From CBDFMG01 sp965221205 [NCBI: bacterium] (GTDB taxonomy: Bacteria; SM23-31), in NCBI GenBank assembly GCA_965221205.1, contig OZ244870.1, forward strand, positions 496,001-560,000: 64,000 bases of DNA, in the 5' to 3' direction. Of this stretch, positions 10,358 through 20,811 are shown piece after piece. The notes below the pieces were generated by a model. That model was not told the DNA's origin and searched no databases. It saw only the letters and a program-made list of their open reading frames with translations. Every line of letters starts with the position of its first letter. Within the stretch, counting starts at the first letter, position 1. The position numbers and the translations under genes are program-made.

Positions 10358-10880
10358 GGAACTGAGGTTATTTTCGGATCACGTGTTACAGTATACTTGG
10401 AATGGGAAGAAAAAGTCACTATATTTATTGCTGGTACATCATGTCCCTTTTGTTCTGGGGACCGAATGTGATGCACGCTGCTTTGGTGGGAAACATACGG
10501 GAACCAGTGGTTGCGGCAATGCCGGTACAATAAATGTTTTCGGCATGGAGGAACGTCACGGGAAGTTATTTACTACGATGTGACTGCCGCTTGATGAACG
10601 GGATCAGGGGCACCGCTGAGCAAGGAAGCGTCTTCTCCACTGCTCCGTTCCGTTCGTATACATCGCTGAAGTTTTTGGTAGACAGCGTACGGTCGATCAT
10701 AATACAGTAGTGCATTACAGGACGTCGTCATAGTAACGGCCTTGAGGGGTTCTGGTCATGTGCACAAGAAAGACAGTACCATGGTGTCAGCAAAAATCAT
10801 TGCCTGGTATACCGCAAGGAAATGGAATGGAGATACAGTTACAGAAACCAAAATCCATACCTGCATTTTATTATAGAGAA
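10358..10880 (+). mobile_element. IS1595-family (ISXO2-like) insertion sequence remnant, copy 1
   Basis: The translated pieces match an IS1595-type transposase: a zinc-ribbon start (CPFCSG), the DDE-domain segments CFGGKHTG, TINVFGMEERHGK and YTDTF-like pieces, and the end MEWRYSYRNQN. The same sequence is found inverted at 59550-60338. Compared with that copy, this one lacks roughly 230 bp between the zinc ribbon and the DDE domain and has several frameshifts. It is inactive. Its tail runs directly into the region upstream of the redoxin gene. Confidence 0.8.
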
Positions 10881-10932
10881 CATTCCTTATTTGAAATGGC
10901 TGAAAATGCGCAATAAAAAAAGGTACTATTCG

Positions 10933-11769
10933 ATGAAAATCATAGTAATCACATCAATTATTATTCTATCCTTTTTCGCTTTGCAAACCGTATCGTATGC
11001 ACAGAGGGGGCTTTCCATTGGAGACCAGGCTCCCGAATTTACCTTAAATACTATTGACAATGTTCCCGTTTCATTAAACGATTTTACAGGCAAGGCAGTA
11101 CTTATTATATTCTTCGGGCATAATTGCCCCTACTGCAAGGCTTCGGCGCCGTTTGTCGAATCCTTAATCTGGCAGAGACACGGCGGTCAAAATTTTACCG
11201 TACTCGGTGTTAACCAGTGGAGAGGCAGCAGCAATCAGATTAGAACCCTGTTTAAAGACCCAACGGGTGTAACATATCCATTACTTGAGAATGGGTCTGC
11301 TGTTGCAGCTCAATATAAGGTCACTTATGACTGGTTCGTTCTCCTTGACCAGGAACACAAGGTATATTATATTGCCTCTGGTACGCTGCGTGGTGGGGAT
11401 CCACAGAAAATCGTCAGCGACCTTGAGTCAGAAGTTGTTGCACTGATTACCACTACGAGTGTGGAAGGCGCGCATTCGAACTCTTTACCAACTGATTTTG
11501 AGCTGAAACAAAACTTTCCCAATCCATTTAATCCCAATACAACGATACAATTTCAATTACCCGCAACTTCTCATATGAGCTTGAAAATTTATAATTTGGA
11601 GGGTCAACTTATAAAAACACTTATCTCTGAACAAATGACCGCAGGAAATCACAATGTTAATTGGGATGGTACGAATGACCTCGGTATCAAGGTGGGCTCG
11701 GGGTTATATTTTTACCGGATACAGGCAGGTAGATTCACAACTGCGAGAAGAATGATTTTAATAAAATAA
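10933..11769 (+). CDS. Secreted redoxin with type IX secretion sorting domain
   Basis: I place the start at the ATG at 10933, not at the earlier in-frame ATG at 10822, because 10822 lies within the IS remnant and 10933 begins a proper signal peptide ending near SYAQ. The mature protein has an AhpC/TSA-thioredoxin domain (about residues 25-175) with a CPYC redox motif at 65-68. The last 90 residues (about 189-278) are a type IX secretion C-terminal domain: the NFPNPFNPNTTI box, a beta-sandwich and a final RRMILIK. It is therefore likely exported across the outer membrane. The IS remnant immediately upstream may have removed its original promoter. Confidence 0.88.
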   Translation: MKIIVITSIIILSFFALQTVSYAQRGLSIGDQAPEFTLNTIDNVPVSLNDFTGKAVLIIFFGHNCPYCKASAPFVESLIWQRHGGQNFTVLGVNQWRGSSNQIRTLFKDPTGVTYPLLENGSAVAAQYKVTYDWFVLLDQEHKVYYIASGTLRGGDPQKIVSDLESEVVALITTTSVEGAHSNSLPTDFELKQNFPNPFNPNTTIQFQLPATSHMSLKIYNLEGQLIKTLISEQMTAGNHNVNWDGTNDLGIKVGSGLYFYRIQAGRFTTARRMILIK

Positions 11770-12030
11770 CTCGTTTATATTCTTCCTGTATTCCACCAGA
11801 GCGTGTTTTATGAAAGGTTATTTGACGGATATTGGATTGGGCCTGTGAAAAGCAAAAGTGCTTGTGGATTGTTTGCTCAATGTAATGGTCGCATAGTGCC
11901 CTCGAATGTCCTGCACCTGCTCCGGAGGCCACTTTACCACAGAATGCAGTAACAATGCCAATGGAATATTAAAATATCGATAAATTTACTCAATTAATAA
12001 ATGGCACGAACATAATGAGCACGTCATCAG
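11770..12030. other. Intergenic region between convergent genes
   Basis: No coding sequence or clear terminator was recognised in these 261 bp between the redoxin gene and the response regulator, which are transcribed towards each other. Confidence 0.4.
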
Positions 12031-12666
12031 TTAAAAATATACTAATTTATTACTAACAGCATAAAATGTTAGTTCAGCATTTGATTTCATATTCATTTTT
12101 TCCAAAATTCGTGCCCGATATGTACTGATAGTTTTGACACTTAAACTTAATTCCTCTGCAATTTTCCCGACGGTTTTTCCTGAAGCAATCATTTCAAATA
12201 CTTGGAATTCGCGATCCGAAAGTCTTTTAATCAGGGGCTTCTCACTATCCGTGCCAATTTCACGTACTAATTCCTCTGTAAGTGAGTCACTAATATACTT
12301 GCCTCCAGATACAACCTTTCGAATAGCATCGATTACCTCCTGGGGCGCACGTTGCTTTGTTAAGTATCCCGAACCTCCTGCTTTCAATACTCGGAGTGCA
12401 TATTGTTCTTCAGGATGCATACTTAAGATCAATATCGGGATATCTGGTTTGACATTATGTATATCCTTCAAAGTATCGATGCCCCCCCTTCCCGGCATAG
12501 TAATATCTAAAAGAATGACGTCATAATCATTTTTTAAAACTTTATCAAGACCTTGTTCACCGTTAGCCGCCTCATCAACAGCAGCAATATCGTGGGTTTC
12601 TGATAACATTAATTTCAAACCTTCACGTATGATCGCATGATCATCGATTATCAAAACCCTTATCAT
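12031..12666 (-). CDS. NarL/FixJ-type response regulator
   Basis: This 211-residue protein has an N-terminal receiver domain with the acidic pair D8/D9 and the phosphorylation site D54 (VILLDITMPG). A LuxR-type helix-turn-helix follows at about 149-200 (LSDREFQVFEMIASGKTV ... SVKTISTYRARILEKM). It lies 6 bp downstream of the histidine kinase gene and in the same direction, so the pair is an operon and a cognate two-component system. Targets are unknown; the nearby SusC/SusD genes are possible targets by position only. Confidence 0.93.
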   Translation of the reverse strand: MIRVLIIDDHAIIREGLKLMLSETHDIAAVDEAANGEQGLDKVLKNDYDVILLDITMPGRGGIDTLKDIHNVKPDIPILILSMHPEEQYALRVLKAGGSGYLTKQRAPQEVIDAIRKVVSGGKYISDSLTEELVREIGTDSEKPLIKRLSDREFQVFEMIASGKTVGKIAEELSLSVKTISTYRARILEKMNMKSNAELTFYAVSNKLVYF

Positions 12667-12672
12667 GTTAAA

Positions 12673-14427
12673 TCACCGATTTTTATGATTTAATGGAATT
12701 TCAACTTTTATGGTTGTGCCCTTTTTCTCAATTCCATTTATATCAAAACTTCCTTTTAACATATGTATACGTTCCGCCATACCTATTAAGCCAAATGATC
12801 GAGGGTTATTTATTTGATATTCATTAATACCTTTACCGTTATCTTGAATTTGCAATTTTACGTTATTATTCATATTACTGATTGAAACAATAACTTGTGT
12901 CGCTTCCGCATGCCTTTTAACATTTGTTAGACATTCTTGAAAAATATTGAAAAGAGCGGATGTAATTTGCCTATTTGTTATTTCTTTTTTAAAATTGGCC
13001 TGCAATCTGCAGGAAATACCAGATCTTTTCTGAAAATCTGATAAGCCCCACTCGATTGCTGCGCGAAGACCAAAATCATCAAGTAATTTTGGACGTAGTC
13101 TACCTGATAATTGCTGTACACTTTTTATCATATCGTTCACGAGAACAGCCATTGATCTTACTCTTTCACGTTGTTCTTTTTTTCCGTTTTGTATTTTATT
13201 ATTCAGCCAGGCAATATCCATATTGAGAGCGGTAAGCGACTGCCCAAATTCATCATGAATCTCCCGTGCTATATTAAGACGTTCTTCATCTTGAACTTTT
13301 TGTTTATGAAGAACAAGATTTCTCAATTTATCACGAGAATCTTTCAACTCTTTTGCAGTTTCTTTCTGATCATGTATATCTCTTAATGAACCTACCATAC
13401 GCAGCGGTTGACCATTATCTCCCCATATCACCTGTCCCCGGGAGTTGAACCAACGGTATTCTCCGGACTTTCTTTGTAACCGACATTCAAAGTTGTACGG
13501 AATCTTTTTTTCGATATGTAATTTGTGAGCATTTACCCATTTGTCAATATCATCAGGATGGAGTAACTTTTTGAAGCTTGAACGGCTGCTTTCTATTTCA
13601 CCTGCTTCATAACCAAGTAATTCATATCCCCTCGATGACCACCACATATAATCTTCGTTAATGTCTATCCAGTCCCACATTCCGTCTTGTGAACCATGTA
13701 CTGCCAGCTCGAACTGCTCCTGACTGGCAATGAGATTATCAGTTAATTGAGCAGATCTATTGTTGAGCTTTCGAGTTGTTTTATAAGAGACGAATAAGAT
13801 GGGCAGCAAAATAAGTAGCATAGCAATAGCATAATTTGTCTGGTCATGTTGTTTTTGTAATAGAGCATTCAGTTCATTTAATGTTATGTTGATAATTTGT
13901 TCGACGCTATTGTAGTATTCTTCTTTCCAATATGCATAATCATCTCCTGAAAAGATTGCTTGTGCTTCACCCAAATTTTTCTCTATGTACAATTTATCAA
14001 TATCATTTTCAAGCTTGCTTAAATTCTTATCTGCAGTTTTAATTTGTTCAATAAATAGATTTTGTTCATCAACCTGAACGTATGTAGTTAATTCCGAAAA
14101 GAGCCGTGAAAATGTGCCGGTTCCCGAGAATATAGGTACGCCGTACCATCCATCTGACAATAAAATTCTTGTAAAATCTTGAATAGCATCTTTGTCCGCT
14201 TTCAAAAGACCATTGTTTATTGCCTGTAATCTCAGAAGTTTGTATTGCGTATCTTCAAATATCTGATTAGATTTGAAAATATATCCTCCAAATGCAATTG
14301 CTACTACGCAAACTGCAAGCAAAATAAATGCATATTTTTTAAGTGTTGACTTGTCGTGATTTTTATAATCCATTGAAATTAATTTATCTTTACACAAAAA
14401 ACACAAAGAGTGATTATCTTTTTTCAT
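12673..14427 (-). CDS. Membrane sensor histidine kinase with PAS domain
   Basis: This 584-residue protein has two membrane segments (about 31-50 and 200-216) flanking an extracytoplasmic helical sensor of about 150 residues. A cytoplasmic PAS domain follows (about 240-355), then a HisKA_3 dimerisation domain with the phosphoacceptor H391 (AREIHDEFGQ). The protein ends with a HATPase domain (N box near NIFQECLTNVKRHAEA, G boxes DNGKGI and GLIGMAERI). This is the NarX/DegS type that partners LuxR-type regulators. The true start could also be the second Met at residue 19. A damaged duplicate of its 5' part is found at 23395-23785. Confidence 0.93.
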   Translation of the reverse strand: MKKDNHSLCFLCKDKLISMDYKNHDKSTLKKYAFILLAVCVVAIAFGGYIFKSNQIFEDTQYKLLRLQAINNGLLKADKDAIQDFTRILLSDGWYGVPIFSGTGTFSRLFSELTTYVQVDEQNLFIEQIKTADKNLSKLENDIDKLYIEKNLGEAQAIFSGDDYAYWKEEYYNSVEQIINITLNELNALLQKQHDQTNYAIAMLLILLPILFVSYKTTRKLNNRSAQLTDNLIASQEQFELAVHGSQDGMWDWIDINEDYMWWSSRGYELLGYEAGEIESSRSSFKKLLHPDDIDKWVNAHKLHIEKKIPYNFECRLQRKSGEYRWFNSRGQVIWGDNGQPLRMVGSLRDIHDQKETAKELKDSRDKLRNLVLHKQKVQDEERLNIAREIHDEFGQSLTALNMDIAWLNNKIQNGKKEQRERVRSMAVLVNDMIKSVQQLSGRLRPKLLDDFGLRAAIEWGLSDFQKRSGISCRLQANFKKEITNRQITSALFNIFQECLTNVKRHAEATQVIVSISNMNNNVKLQIQDNGKGINEYQINNPRSFGLIGMAERIHMLKGSFDINGIEKKGTTIKVEIPLNHKNR

Positions 14428-15459
14428 TATTGAGCCTTTTTTATAAACATTTCATTATTTTGGACTGTTTTACCAAAACATTAACGATTTTCAACATATC
14501 AAGATTTATAGTATTGGATGTCTCGAGCAGGTACTATGGAGTGTCAAATGGAGAATGAATCTAATCCCAGTATGATCGAAGCCCAAGAATTATTAAGGAA
14601 TCTTGATACAATCATATTAATCAAAAAGAATTTATAAATAGTAAATATAAATTTAATCCTAATCTCTCCGTAAAGGCGGACGGTTCAATAGTATCAATAT
14701 GTATTGTAAATTCCGTTTTCTATACTGGTGCTAGCCATATCAGATGCAGAGTGTAAACTCTCACGTAGAATACAAAACCCCCTGCGGAACTCTTCATTGA
14801 GAAATGCATCTTAATATGTACATAATAAATACATTCAATAAAAAGATATATTCAAAGTTTTTTTGTATCATTATTTCTTATTTAATACGGTTAATTCTTT
14901 TATGTAAGATAAATACCTACAAAAATACGTCATTAAATCTTATATAAAAATTAGACTTTGTCTTATTTTATCTAAAGTCGAATTTTTGTATCATTACTTA
15001 TCTACGGTCCATCTTACCAAAATTCTTGCATTGAGAATAGAAAGAGAGATTCATACCGAAAAAAAGAAGAGTGTTTCGATATATTGCAAGTAATGTGCGA
15101 TATATTGAGAAAATGTACTATAGGTGCGACTATGTGTACAAAGAAGGTATGATTAAGGATTTTAGTTTTTGGTGTAAATGTTAAGCACAATATTTATGTG
15201 AGGCACTTGACTAGTTTAACGGGTTAGGCTTGATATTTTGTGGTAATAGTTTATAGATATTTTTATTTCTATTATTAAACCCAACCGCACATTCTTTTAG
15301 GTGTTTTAGGTGCAAGAGAAACGTTGATTGTGGGAGAGCGTGAAATTTTTCTAAACGTTTTTTTGCAAAGCACCAGAGCGATTCTATGCCGTTAATGTGA
15401 TTTTTCCCGTTTACGAATTCATTCTTACCATGAAGGAATAAAAAAAGCAGGAGGTGAAT
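14428..15459. other. Long non-coding region shared with 23790-24488
   Basis: This 1-kb AT-rich stretch separates the divergent histidine kinase and SusC genes. From 14428 to about 15115 it has a recognisable second copy at 23790-24488 (roughly four of five bases match by eye). The matched block ends in the common sequence ATATTGAGAAAATGTACTA. No reading frame is conserved between the two copies. The SusC promoter must lie in its last 340 bp, which are not shared. Confidence 0.7.
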
Positions 15460-18400
15460 ATGCAGTTAAAAATTCGAATTATTTTCTTATCTATTTTTAG
15501 CTTGGTCCTTGTTTTTAATGGTTCTCTTTTTGCCCAGATCAATTCCCTTGTACATGAAAACGGGGGAACAGAGATAGCTGAGATAACTATTTCAACCGAG
15601 GAACAGGTTGCTGTACAACAGGAGCACAGCGGGGTTGTCACGGAAGCCGAGACCGGAGAGCCGCTGATCGGTGCGAACATTCTTGTCAAGGGTACAATGA
15701 CCGGTGCCGCTACGGATAATGAGGGGAGGTTCTCATTTATGTATCATCCCAACGATGATTACACCCTGTCAGTTACCTTCGTCGGTTACAAGACCGCCGA
15801 GCTGGATCTCTCTCCCGGAGACAACGTCTCAAACCTGAGCTTTGATCTCGCTTTGGACCCGTTCGGGCTTGATGAGATTGTCGTGACCGGAATTGCTTCC
15901 CGGACATCAAAAGCGATTGCTGAAGTTGCTGTGGCTCGCATTAACATGGAAGAACTTGCTGATAAAGTGGCTTTAACGAGTTTATCGTCGATGGTCTTGG
16001 GGAAGTCTCCCGGGTTAACTATGCATGCAGCAGGCGGAGGTATTGGTGCGCCGTTCCGGTTTCAGATAAGGTCCGGGGGTGGGTTGCACGGAGATTCCCA
16101 GCCGCTCATTATTGTAGATGGTGTTCGTATGCAACAGAGGATTATCGGAGGGCGGAGAGGTAGAAGCCGGCGCATTGGAGTGACCTCGCTCAACTTCCTT
16201 CAGCCGGAGGAAATAGCATCGATCGAAATCCTCAAGGGCCCGGCCGGGGCGTCAGCGTACGGGACCGATGGTTCCAATGGTGTTGTTCTGGTAACGACAA
16301 AAAGAGGTAAAATAGGTGCTGAGACCGGCAAAAACTGGTCGCTTAACTACAAAGGATCATATGGCTGGAATCAACAGGCTTACAAGTTTACCGAGTGGCA
16401 TAGAAGGACTGCCCCTGAGATAAATAGTTTTTTCAGGAATGGTCCAATCGAGAGAAATAATTTGAATGTCTCTGGCGGAACGTCGGCTTTCCGGTACTTT
16501 GTGTCGATGGACAAAGCCCTTGAGAATTATCATATCCCTTCCAGCCAGGAGGACAGGTCAAATTATCGGATAAACTTTGATATAAATCCGCATGAGAAGG
16601 TTAACTTTGGTGTCAGCGCGGGGTATTTCAGGAACGAAATAGAGTATAATCCTGGCAGATTGTTTCGCACAGCTTCGTTTCGTTTAACTCCTGGTAATGT
16701 AGGTAATGTAACAGCTGAGGAAAGAGCGCGTGCTGATTTGGAACAAATTGATTTCAGGGCCAATCAATTCACCGGCTCGATCTCCACTGAGTATCGACCG
16801 TTCTTGGGTGGTAACAAATGGTTGACGGGGCTGTCGGGAAGGCTGTCTTTTGGTGTTATGGACCGTCATGATTGGGACGAATGGACTAATGCGCCTGATG
16901 CTAGTCTTAACGAGCCTGGAGATAGAGAGCTAAGACGAACCTATAACTCGGATCTCACCTATACCGGGGATGTGCGGTATGAGTATAGTTTTCTCGGAAT
17001 AAACGCATCGGCTAATGCTGGAACACAGGTCTATGAAACCAGGTCCAATTTTCTCCAGGCATATAAGTCGAATTTCGTGACACCACTGATCACAACAATC
17101 AATGCAGGAGATACTTACGAACGGACAGATGAATCAAGCGGCCATGGAAGGAAAGCTGGCATTTTCACCGAACATTCCTTTTCTTATAATAATACCTATT
17201 TTTGGTCCGCGATGCTTCGGAGGGATTATACGAGTGTATTGAGAAAGGGACATCAATCTATTTATTATCCGCGGTTCAGCGGTGCAGTTCGTCTTGACCG
17301 GTTTGATCTTATTCCGGAAACTTTTCAGATGTTGAAACTTCGTCTCGCGTACGGCGAAACGGGCATCCTGCCAGGAAGAACATCCGCAATACCTGAATTG
17401 TTTGGAACAACGCTCAGTGGGTATGGAGTTGGCGCCAGAATAAGTGGAGTCGGCAATACCGAAATTAGGCCCGAAAAGGTTAGTGAATGGGAAATCGGCA
17501 TAGAGGCCGAATACAGGTCTTTGCTTTCAGTTGATGTTTCATACTACCGGCAGAATGCAGAGGATTCAATTTATGGTAAGGCGAAAGTGCCATCAGCGGG
17601 CTATGAAAATAAGAGGTTCGATGACAATATTGGCAGGATTAAAGGACAGGGAATTGAATCGCAGGTTCAGGTTTTCTTTAGCGGCAGGCACTTTGGCGGT
17701 TGGTCGTTCAACCTGACCAATGTCACCAGCTGGATGGATAATGAAGTAGTGGACCTTGGAGGTGGTTCTCCATATTACAACCATGGCGCTTTTGCAATTG
17801 AAGAAGGCTACCCAAGGGGTTATATTCATACCTTCAAAGGTATTGGTGCGGAATTTGATGAAGATGGAAAGTTTTTCAGGGCTAAAGTAAGCGAAGAGCG
17901 AGTGGATGTTGGATACGAGTTTCCACCATGGTATGGTAGTCAGAGCGCCACCTTGAGCGCATTTGGATTCACAGCGTACGCAATGTTAGAATGGAAGCAC
18001 AATTTCTGGTTTATGAATGACACGCTCAATCCGTCATATACTCCGAATGGGTCGCTCAACCTTAATGCTGACATTATAAGAGAAAAGCTGGGACTTCAGG
18101 ATGTCGGTTTAGGACATTTTGAGGAGCTGACACCGGGCACTCAGGATTATATAGACCTTGCAAACTGGTGGGGATCATGGGGAGAAAATTGGACTGAAAG
18201 TAATAAACTTACACGGGGAGACTATTTAAAACTCCGTGAGCTGAGCGTCAGTTATAACCTGAATAAACTGATTCCGAAGCTCGGATTGGAGGGATATGTC
18301 CAAGGCTTGACGATCGGTTATGTCGGAAACAATCTCTGGACTATGAACCACACCATGTTTAATACAAGGGGACTTCTTGATGCTGAAGGCTCAATGAGAA

Positions 18401-18492
18401 ATATTTCAGGTAATGTTCCTGAAGCGGCTGGTGGCAGCACATTCATTCCTTTGCCTCAAACGCAAATGCTTTTTGTTCGGGTTTCACTATAA
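15460..18492 (+). CDS. SusC/RagA-family TonB-linked outer-membrane receptor
   Basis: This roughly 1010-residue protein starts at the ATG at 15460, because the AGGAGG ribosome site at 15449-15454 would overlap the upstream GTG. It has a signal peptide (ending near SLFAQ) and a carboxypeptidase-regulatory-like domain (ETGEPLIGANILVKG ... TDNEGRFSF). The TonB plug follows (DEIVVTGIASRTSK ... LIIVDGVRM, GPAGASAYGTDGSNGVV), then the 22-strand barrel. SusC proteins import peptides or glycans with a SusD lid, powered by TonB. The SusD partner begins 30 bp downstream. It is closely related to the second SusC at 25337, so the pairs are paralogous. Confidence 0.95.
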   Translation: MQLKIRIIFLSIFSLVLVFNGSLFAQINSLVHENGGTEIAEITISTEEQVAVQQEHSGVVTEAETGEPLIGANILVKGTMTGAATDNEGRFSFMYHPNDDYTLSVTFVGYKTAELDLSPGDNVSNLSFDLALDPFGLDEIVVTGIASRTSKAIAEVAVARINMEELADKVALTSLSSMVLGKSPGLTMHAAGGGIGAPFRFQIRSGGGLHGDSQPLIIVDGVRMQQRIIGGRRGRSRRIGVTSLNFLQPEEIASIEILKGPAGASAYGTDGSNGVVLVTTKRGKIGAETGKNWSLNYKGSYGWNQQAYKFTEWHRRTAPEINSFFRNGPIERNNLNVSGGTSAFRYFVSMDKALENYHIPSSQEDRSNYRINFDINPHEKVNFGVSAGYFRNEIEYNPGRLFRTASFRLTPGNVGNVTAEERARADLEQIDFRANQFTGSISTEYRPFLGGNKWLTGLSGRLSFGVMDRHDWDEWTNAPDASLNEPGDRELRRTYNSDLTYTGDVRYEYSFLGINASANAGTQVYETRSNFLQAYKSNFVTPLITTINAGDTYERTDESSGHGRKAGIFTEHSFSYNNTYFWSAMLRRDYTSVLRKGHQSIYYPRFSGAVRLDRFDLIPETFQMLKLRLAYGETGILPGRTSAIPELFGTTLSGYGVGARISGVGNTEIRPEKVSEWEIGIEAEYRSLLSVDVSYYRQNAEDSIYGKAKVPSAGYENKRFDDNIGRIKGQGIESQVQVFFSGRHFGGWSFNLTNVTSWMDNEVVDLGGGSPYYNHGAFAIEEGYPRGYIHTFKGIGAEFDEDGKFFRAKVSEERVDVGYEFPPWYGSQSATLSAFGFTAYAMLEWKHNFWFMNDTLNPSYTPNGSLNLNADIIREKLGLQDVGLGHFEELTPGTQDYIDLANWWGSWGENWTESNKLTRGDYLKLRELSVSYNLNKLIPKLGLEGYVQGLTIGYVGNNLWTMNHTMFNTRGLLDAEGSMRNISGNVPEAAGGSTFIPLPQTQMLFVRVSL

Positions 18493-18522
18493 TAATTGAA
18501 CGCAATATGAGGGACTATAGTT

Positions 18523-20112
18523 ATGAAAAACAGATATCATATACCATTAATCATCGTATTTTTGGTAGTAAGCTTCCAATCATGTGGTGATTTTGTCGCG
18601 AATGTGGACCCGCTCTCAGACATAGTGGAAGGTGACAGGCTCAACTCTTCAGACCAGACGGTATTCTTTCTCAATGGAGTAAAGGGTGCGCTCTATAGGG
18701 TCTGGGAGTATCAGCATCCCGTAACGGAGACACACGGAGATGCAACCTATGGTGATGAGCGGGTCCCAGGAGACATCAAGGAAACCAGGTTCATGGACCA
18801 GACCATAGGTTCTGCAGACATAGGTTTGTATAATAGAATAAATGGCAGGGTCCAGGAATTGCGAAACATGGCAGACCAGATGATAGAACGGTTGCCATTG
18901 ATGAATGCCGACGGCCTAGTTGATGACGATCTGTATAATGAATGTCTCTGGTGGGGTTATTTAATGGGAGGAATATCGCGACAGTATCTTGCCGAGTGGT
19001 TTGGCTTGAAAAAAGACGGGTCCCAGCCCGGTTCGGTCATCTCTCCGGACCCCCGTACCGGCGAGGAATATGGCAGCTTTTTGACGCCGAACGAGTTGTT
19101 CACGCTTGCCGAGGATAAATACAAGCTTGCATTGTCCGTGAACTACCCGTATGCAGGCAAAGATGGAATCATGGATGGAGATCATGCGGAAAGAATTGTC
19201 TGGTCATTTCTCGCGCGTCTGCGTCTTCATGATTTTGCCGGTGGAGTAATGGGTGATGCGGAGAATATCCGTAATTCTGATGGTGCCCGCGAAGCTGCTG
19301 GAAAAGGCTTGATAGATGGCGATCCGCCGTTCGTCTTAAAAATTGGCGCAGATGCTTTTAACATATTCTACTATGAAACGGGGAGGGGTCGCCAGCGTAT
19401 GCAAAGCAAAACTCACGTCGCTCCCCGGTTTGCCAGATACGTTGTGGCTGACAGGAAAGAGGGAGAAATCATCAGCGCTATAGACTCGGATGATTTAGGT
19501 GATTACCCGAATCTTCTAGCATTTAGTCTTTCAGAGTTTGGCGCAGAAGGTGAGATTGGAGAGCGTGGGCATTCGATGACTGCAAACCCGCGGGCAACCG
19601 TAGCAAACCCTAAAGAGCGGATTCAGCTGAGGGAGGTTGTTATAGATCTCGAGTTGTGGGACCCGGAAGAACCCTATGTTTTTGGTACGCAGCATGTTTT
19701 TGGTCCGGAGACGCTCCTGCCATTAGCCTACTCTCAGGACAAGTATGTGGAGCGGTCAGATGATATGAAATTGATAGAATGGCAGGAAATGGAACTCATT
19801 CTTGCTGAGCTTGACATTTATGATAGCAATCTTCAATCTGCACTGGACCACATTAACACGGTCCGCGCTTCCCATGATCTGGACCCGAAGACGATGGATG
19901 AAATGATCAACTTTAGTAATCCTGACGGCGGTGCATATGATGTTACAGGACCAATCGGTCTGCTCATCGAAGAGCGGGACAAAGAGTTGTTTTTGAAATC
20001 CGTTCGGACCTATGATCAATTCAGATTTGGTATCTGGCATCTACGGGATGCGTGGCCTTATTTTCCTATGGCGGAAGCAGAAGTAAATGCCAATCCAAAT
20101 ATAGACTATTAG
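18523..20112 (+). CDS. SusD/RagB-family substrate-binding lipoprotein
   Basis: This 529-residue lipoprotein has a lipobox at VSFQSC (about residue 21), followed by a TPR-like helical fold. The SusD C-terminal signature is present (GLLIEERDKELFLKSVRTYDQFRFGIWHL, ending EVNANPNIDY). It is the surface lid of the SusC transporter encoded just upstream. Its last 110 bp and the following 35 bp are repeated 570 bp downstream (20574-20720), so the locus once had at least one further copy. Confidence 0.93.
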   Translation: MKNRYHIPLIIVFLVVSFQSCGDFVANVDPLSDIVEGDRLNSSDQTVFFLNGVKGALYRVWEYQHPVTETHGDATYGDERVPGDIKETRFMDQTIGSADIGLYNRINGRVQELRNMADQMIERLPLMNADGLVDDDLYNECLWWGYLMGGISRQYLAEWFGLKKDGSQPGSVISPDPRTGEEYGSFLTPNELFTLAEDKYKLALSVNYPYAGKDGIMDGDHAERIVWSFLARLRLHDFAGGVMGDAENIRNSDGAREAAGKGLIDGDPPFVLKIGADAFNIFYYETGRGRQRMQSKTHVAPRFARYVVADRKEGEIISAIDSDDLGDYPNLLAFSLSEFGAEGEIGERGHSMTANPRATVANPKERIQLREVVIDLELWDPEEPYVFGTQHVFGPETLLPLAYSQDKYVERSDDMKLIEWQEMELILAELDIYDSNLQSALDHINTVRASHDLDPKTMDEMINFSNPDGGAYDVTGPIGLLIEERDKELFLKSVRTYDQFRFGIWHLRDAWPYFPMAEAEVNANPNIDY

Positions 20113-20241
20113 GGAAGTGCATAGATTTCGAAATACCGCAATTCTCGGCAGCGGATTGATGTGGTTGTTTATAAGTTTTTTTGATAGTAAAAACTGACGC
20201 AACTCATATCGTTCTCCTAAAAATCTGATAGTTGTCAGAGT

Positions 20242-20279
20242 GATGCTCCGTCTCGGAAAGACAGGCGGAGCATCTTTTT
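20242..20279 (+). terminator. Rho-independent terminator after the SusC/SusD operon
   Basis: A perfect 9-bp stem GATGCTCCG / CGGAGCATC (20242-20250 and 20266-20274) encloses a 15-nt loop and is followed by TTTTT. It is well placed to end the SusC/SusD transcript. Confidence 0.88.
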
Positions 20280-20389
20280 ATCCAGTGAAACGCATATCAC
20301 GTGTGTGTTATAAGTGTTATGTCATACTGAGAGATACTTCAAAGTTAGCCAAGTTTGCATCTTGAACCAAATAAGCTATCAAGAGATGT

Positions 20390-20502
20390 CGCAAAACAAT
20401 AATGAGTTTTTAGATAAGTTCTTAGCGGCGAGCGTGGTCCCGATATTGCTCACAAGATGGAAAATGACAGGATATGATGACAAGATCAAGAAATTGTGGT
20501 AA
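20390..20502 (+). pseudogene. 3' remnant of a DUF885-like peptidase gene
   Basis: The last 34 codons before the stop at 20502 read NNEFLDKFLAAS then VVPILLTRWKMTGYDDKIK. This closely parallels the C-terminus of the DUF885-like gene that ends at 35724 (RQFFDDFINGG, IIPISLTRWELIGLNDQM). No upstream part of the gene is present. It indicates that a second DUF885-like gene once sat here. Confidence 0.65.
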
Positions 20503-20573
20503 TGATAGTTAACTACAGATTTCAGAGTGCAGTGTATAGTGTCTCTAAATATTTAACCGAAATAATCAAATCG

Positions 20574-20720
20574 GGCCTATGATCAATTCAGATTTGGTCT
20601 CTGGCATCTACCGGATGCGTGGTCTTATTTTCCTATGGCGGAAGCAGAGGTAAATGCCAATCCGAATATAGACTATTAGGGAAGTGCGTAGATTTCAAAA
20701 TACCGCAATTCTCGGCAGGG
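20574..20720 (+). pseudogene. 3' remnant of a SusD gene
   Basis: This segment repeats 20004-20150 with only scattered differences. It covers the last 35 codons of SusD up to the stop (EVNANPNIDY then TAG at 20677) and the downstream bases to CTCGGCAG. The rest of the gene is missing. Between it and the intact copy lie the terminator and the DUF885 remnant, so this is the end of a lost tandem SusD gene. Confidence 0.9.
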
Positions 20721-20811
20721 GACAAAATAGATTGGGTAGTGGATCAACATTTTTAGATAAAGACGCAATTCGGGATTATCGTGAAGAGGTGATTTTTATC
20801 GCCTCAAACTA

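Noticed and set aside
10012-10530. A 172-codon minus-strand reading frame
   Set aside because: It is antisense to the outer-membrane protein gene and the IS remnant, with no protein-like features.
10822-10932. N-terminal extension of the redoxin protein from the ATG at 10822
   Set aside because: These codons are the C-terminus of the IS1595 transposase remnant; the signal peptide begins at 10933.
15454-15459. GTG at 15454 as the start of the first SusC gene
   Set aside because: It overlaps the AGGAGG ribosome site; the ATG at 15460 has correct spacing and gives a normal signal peptide.
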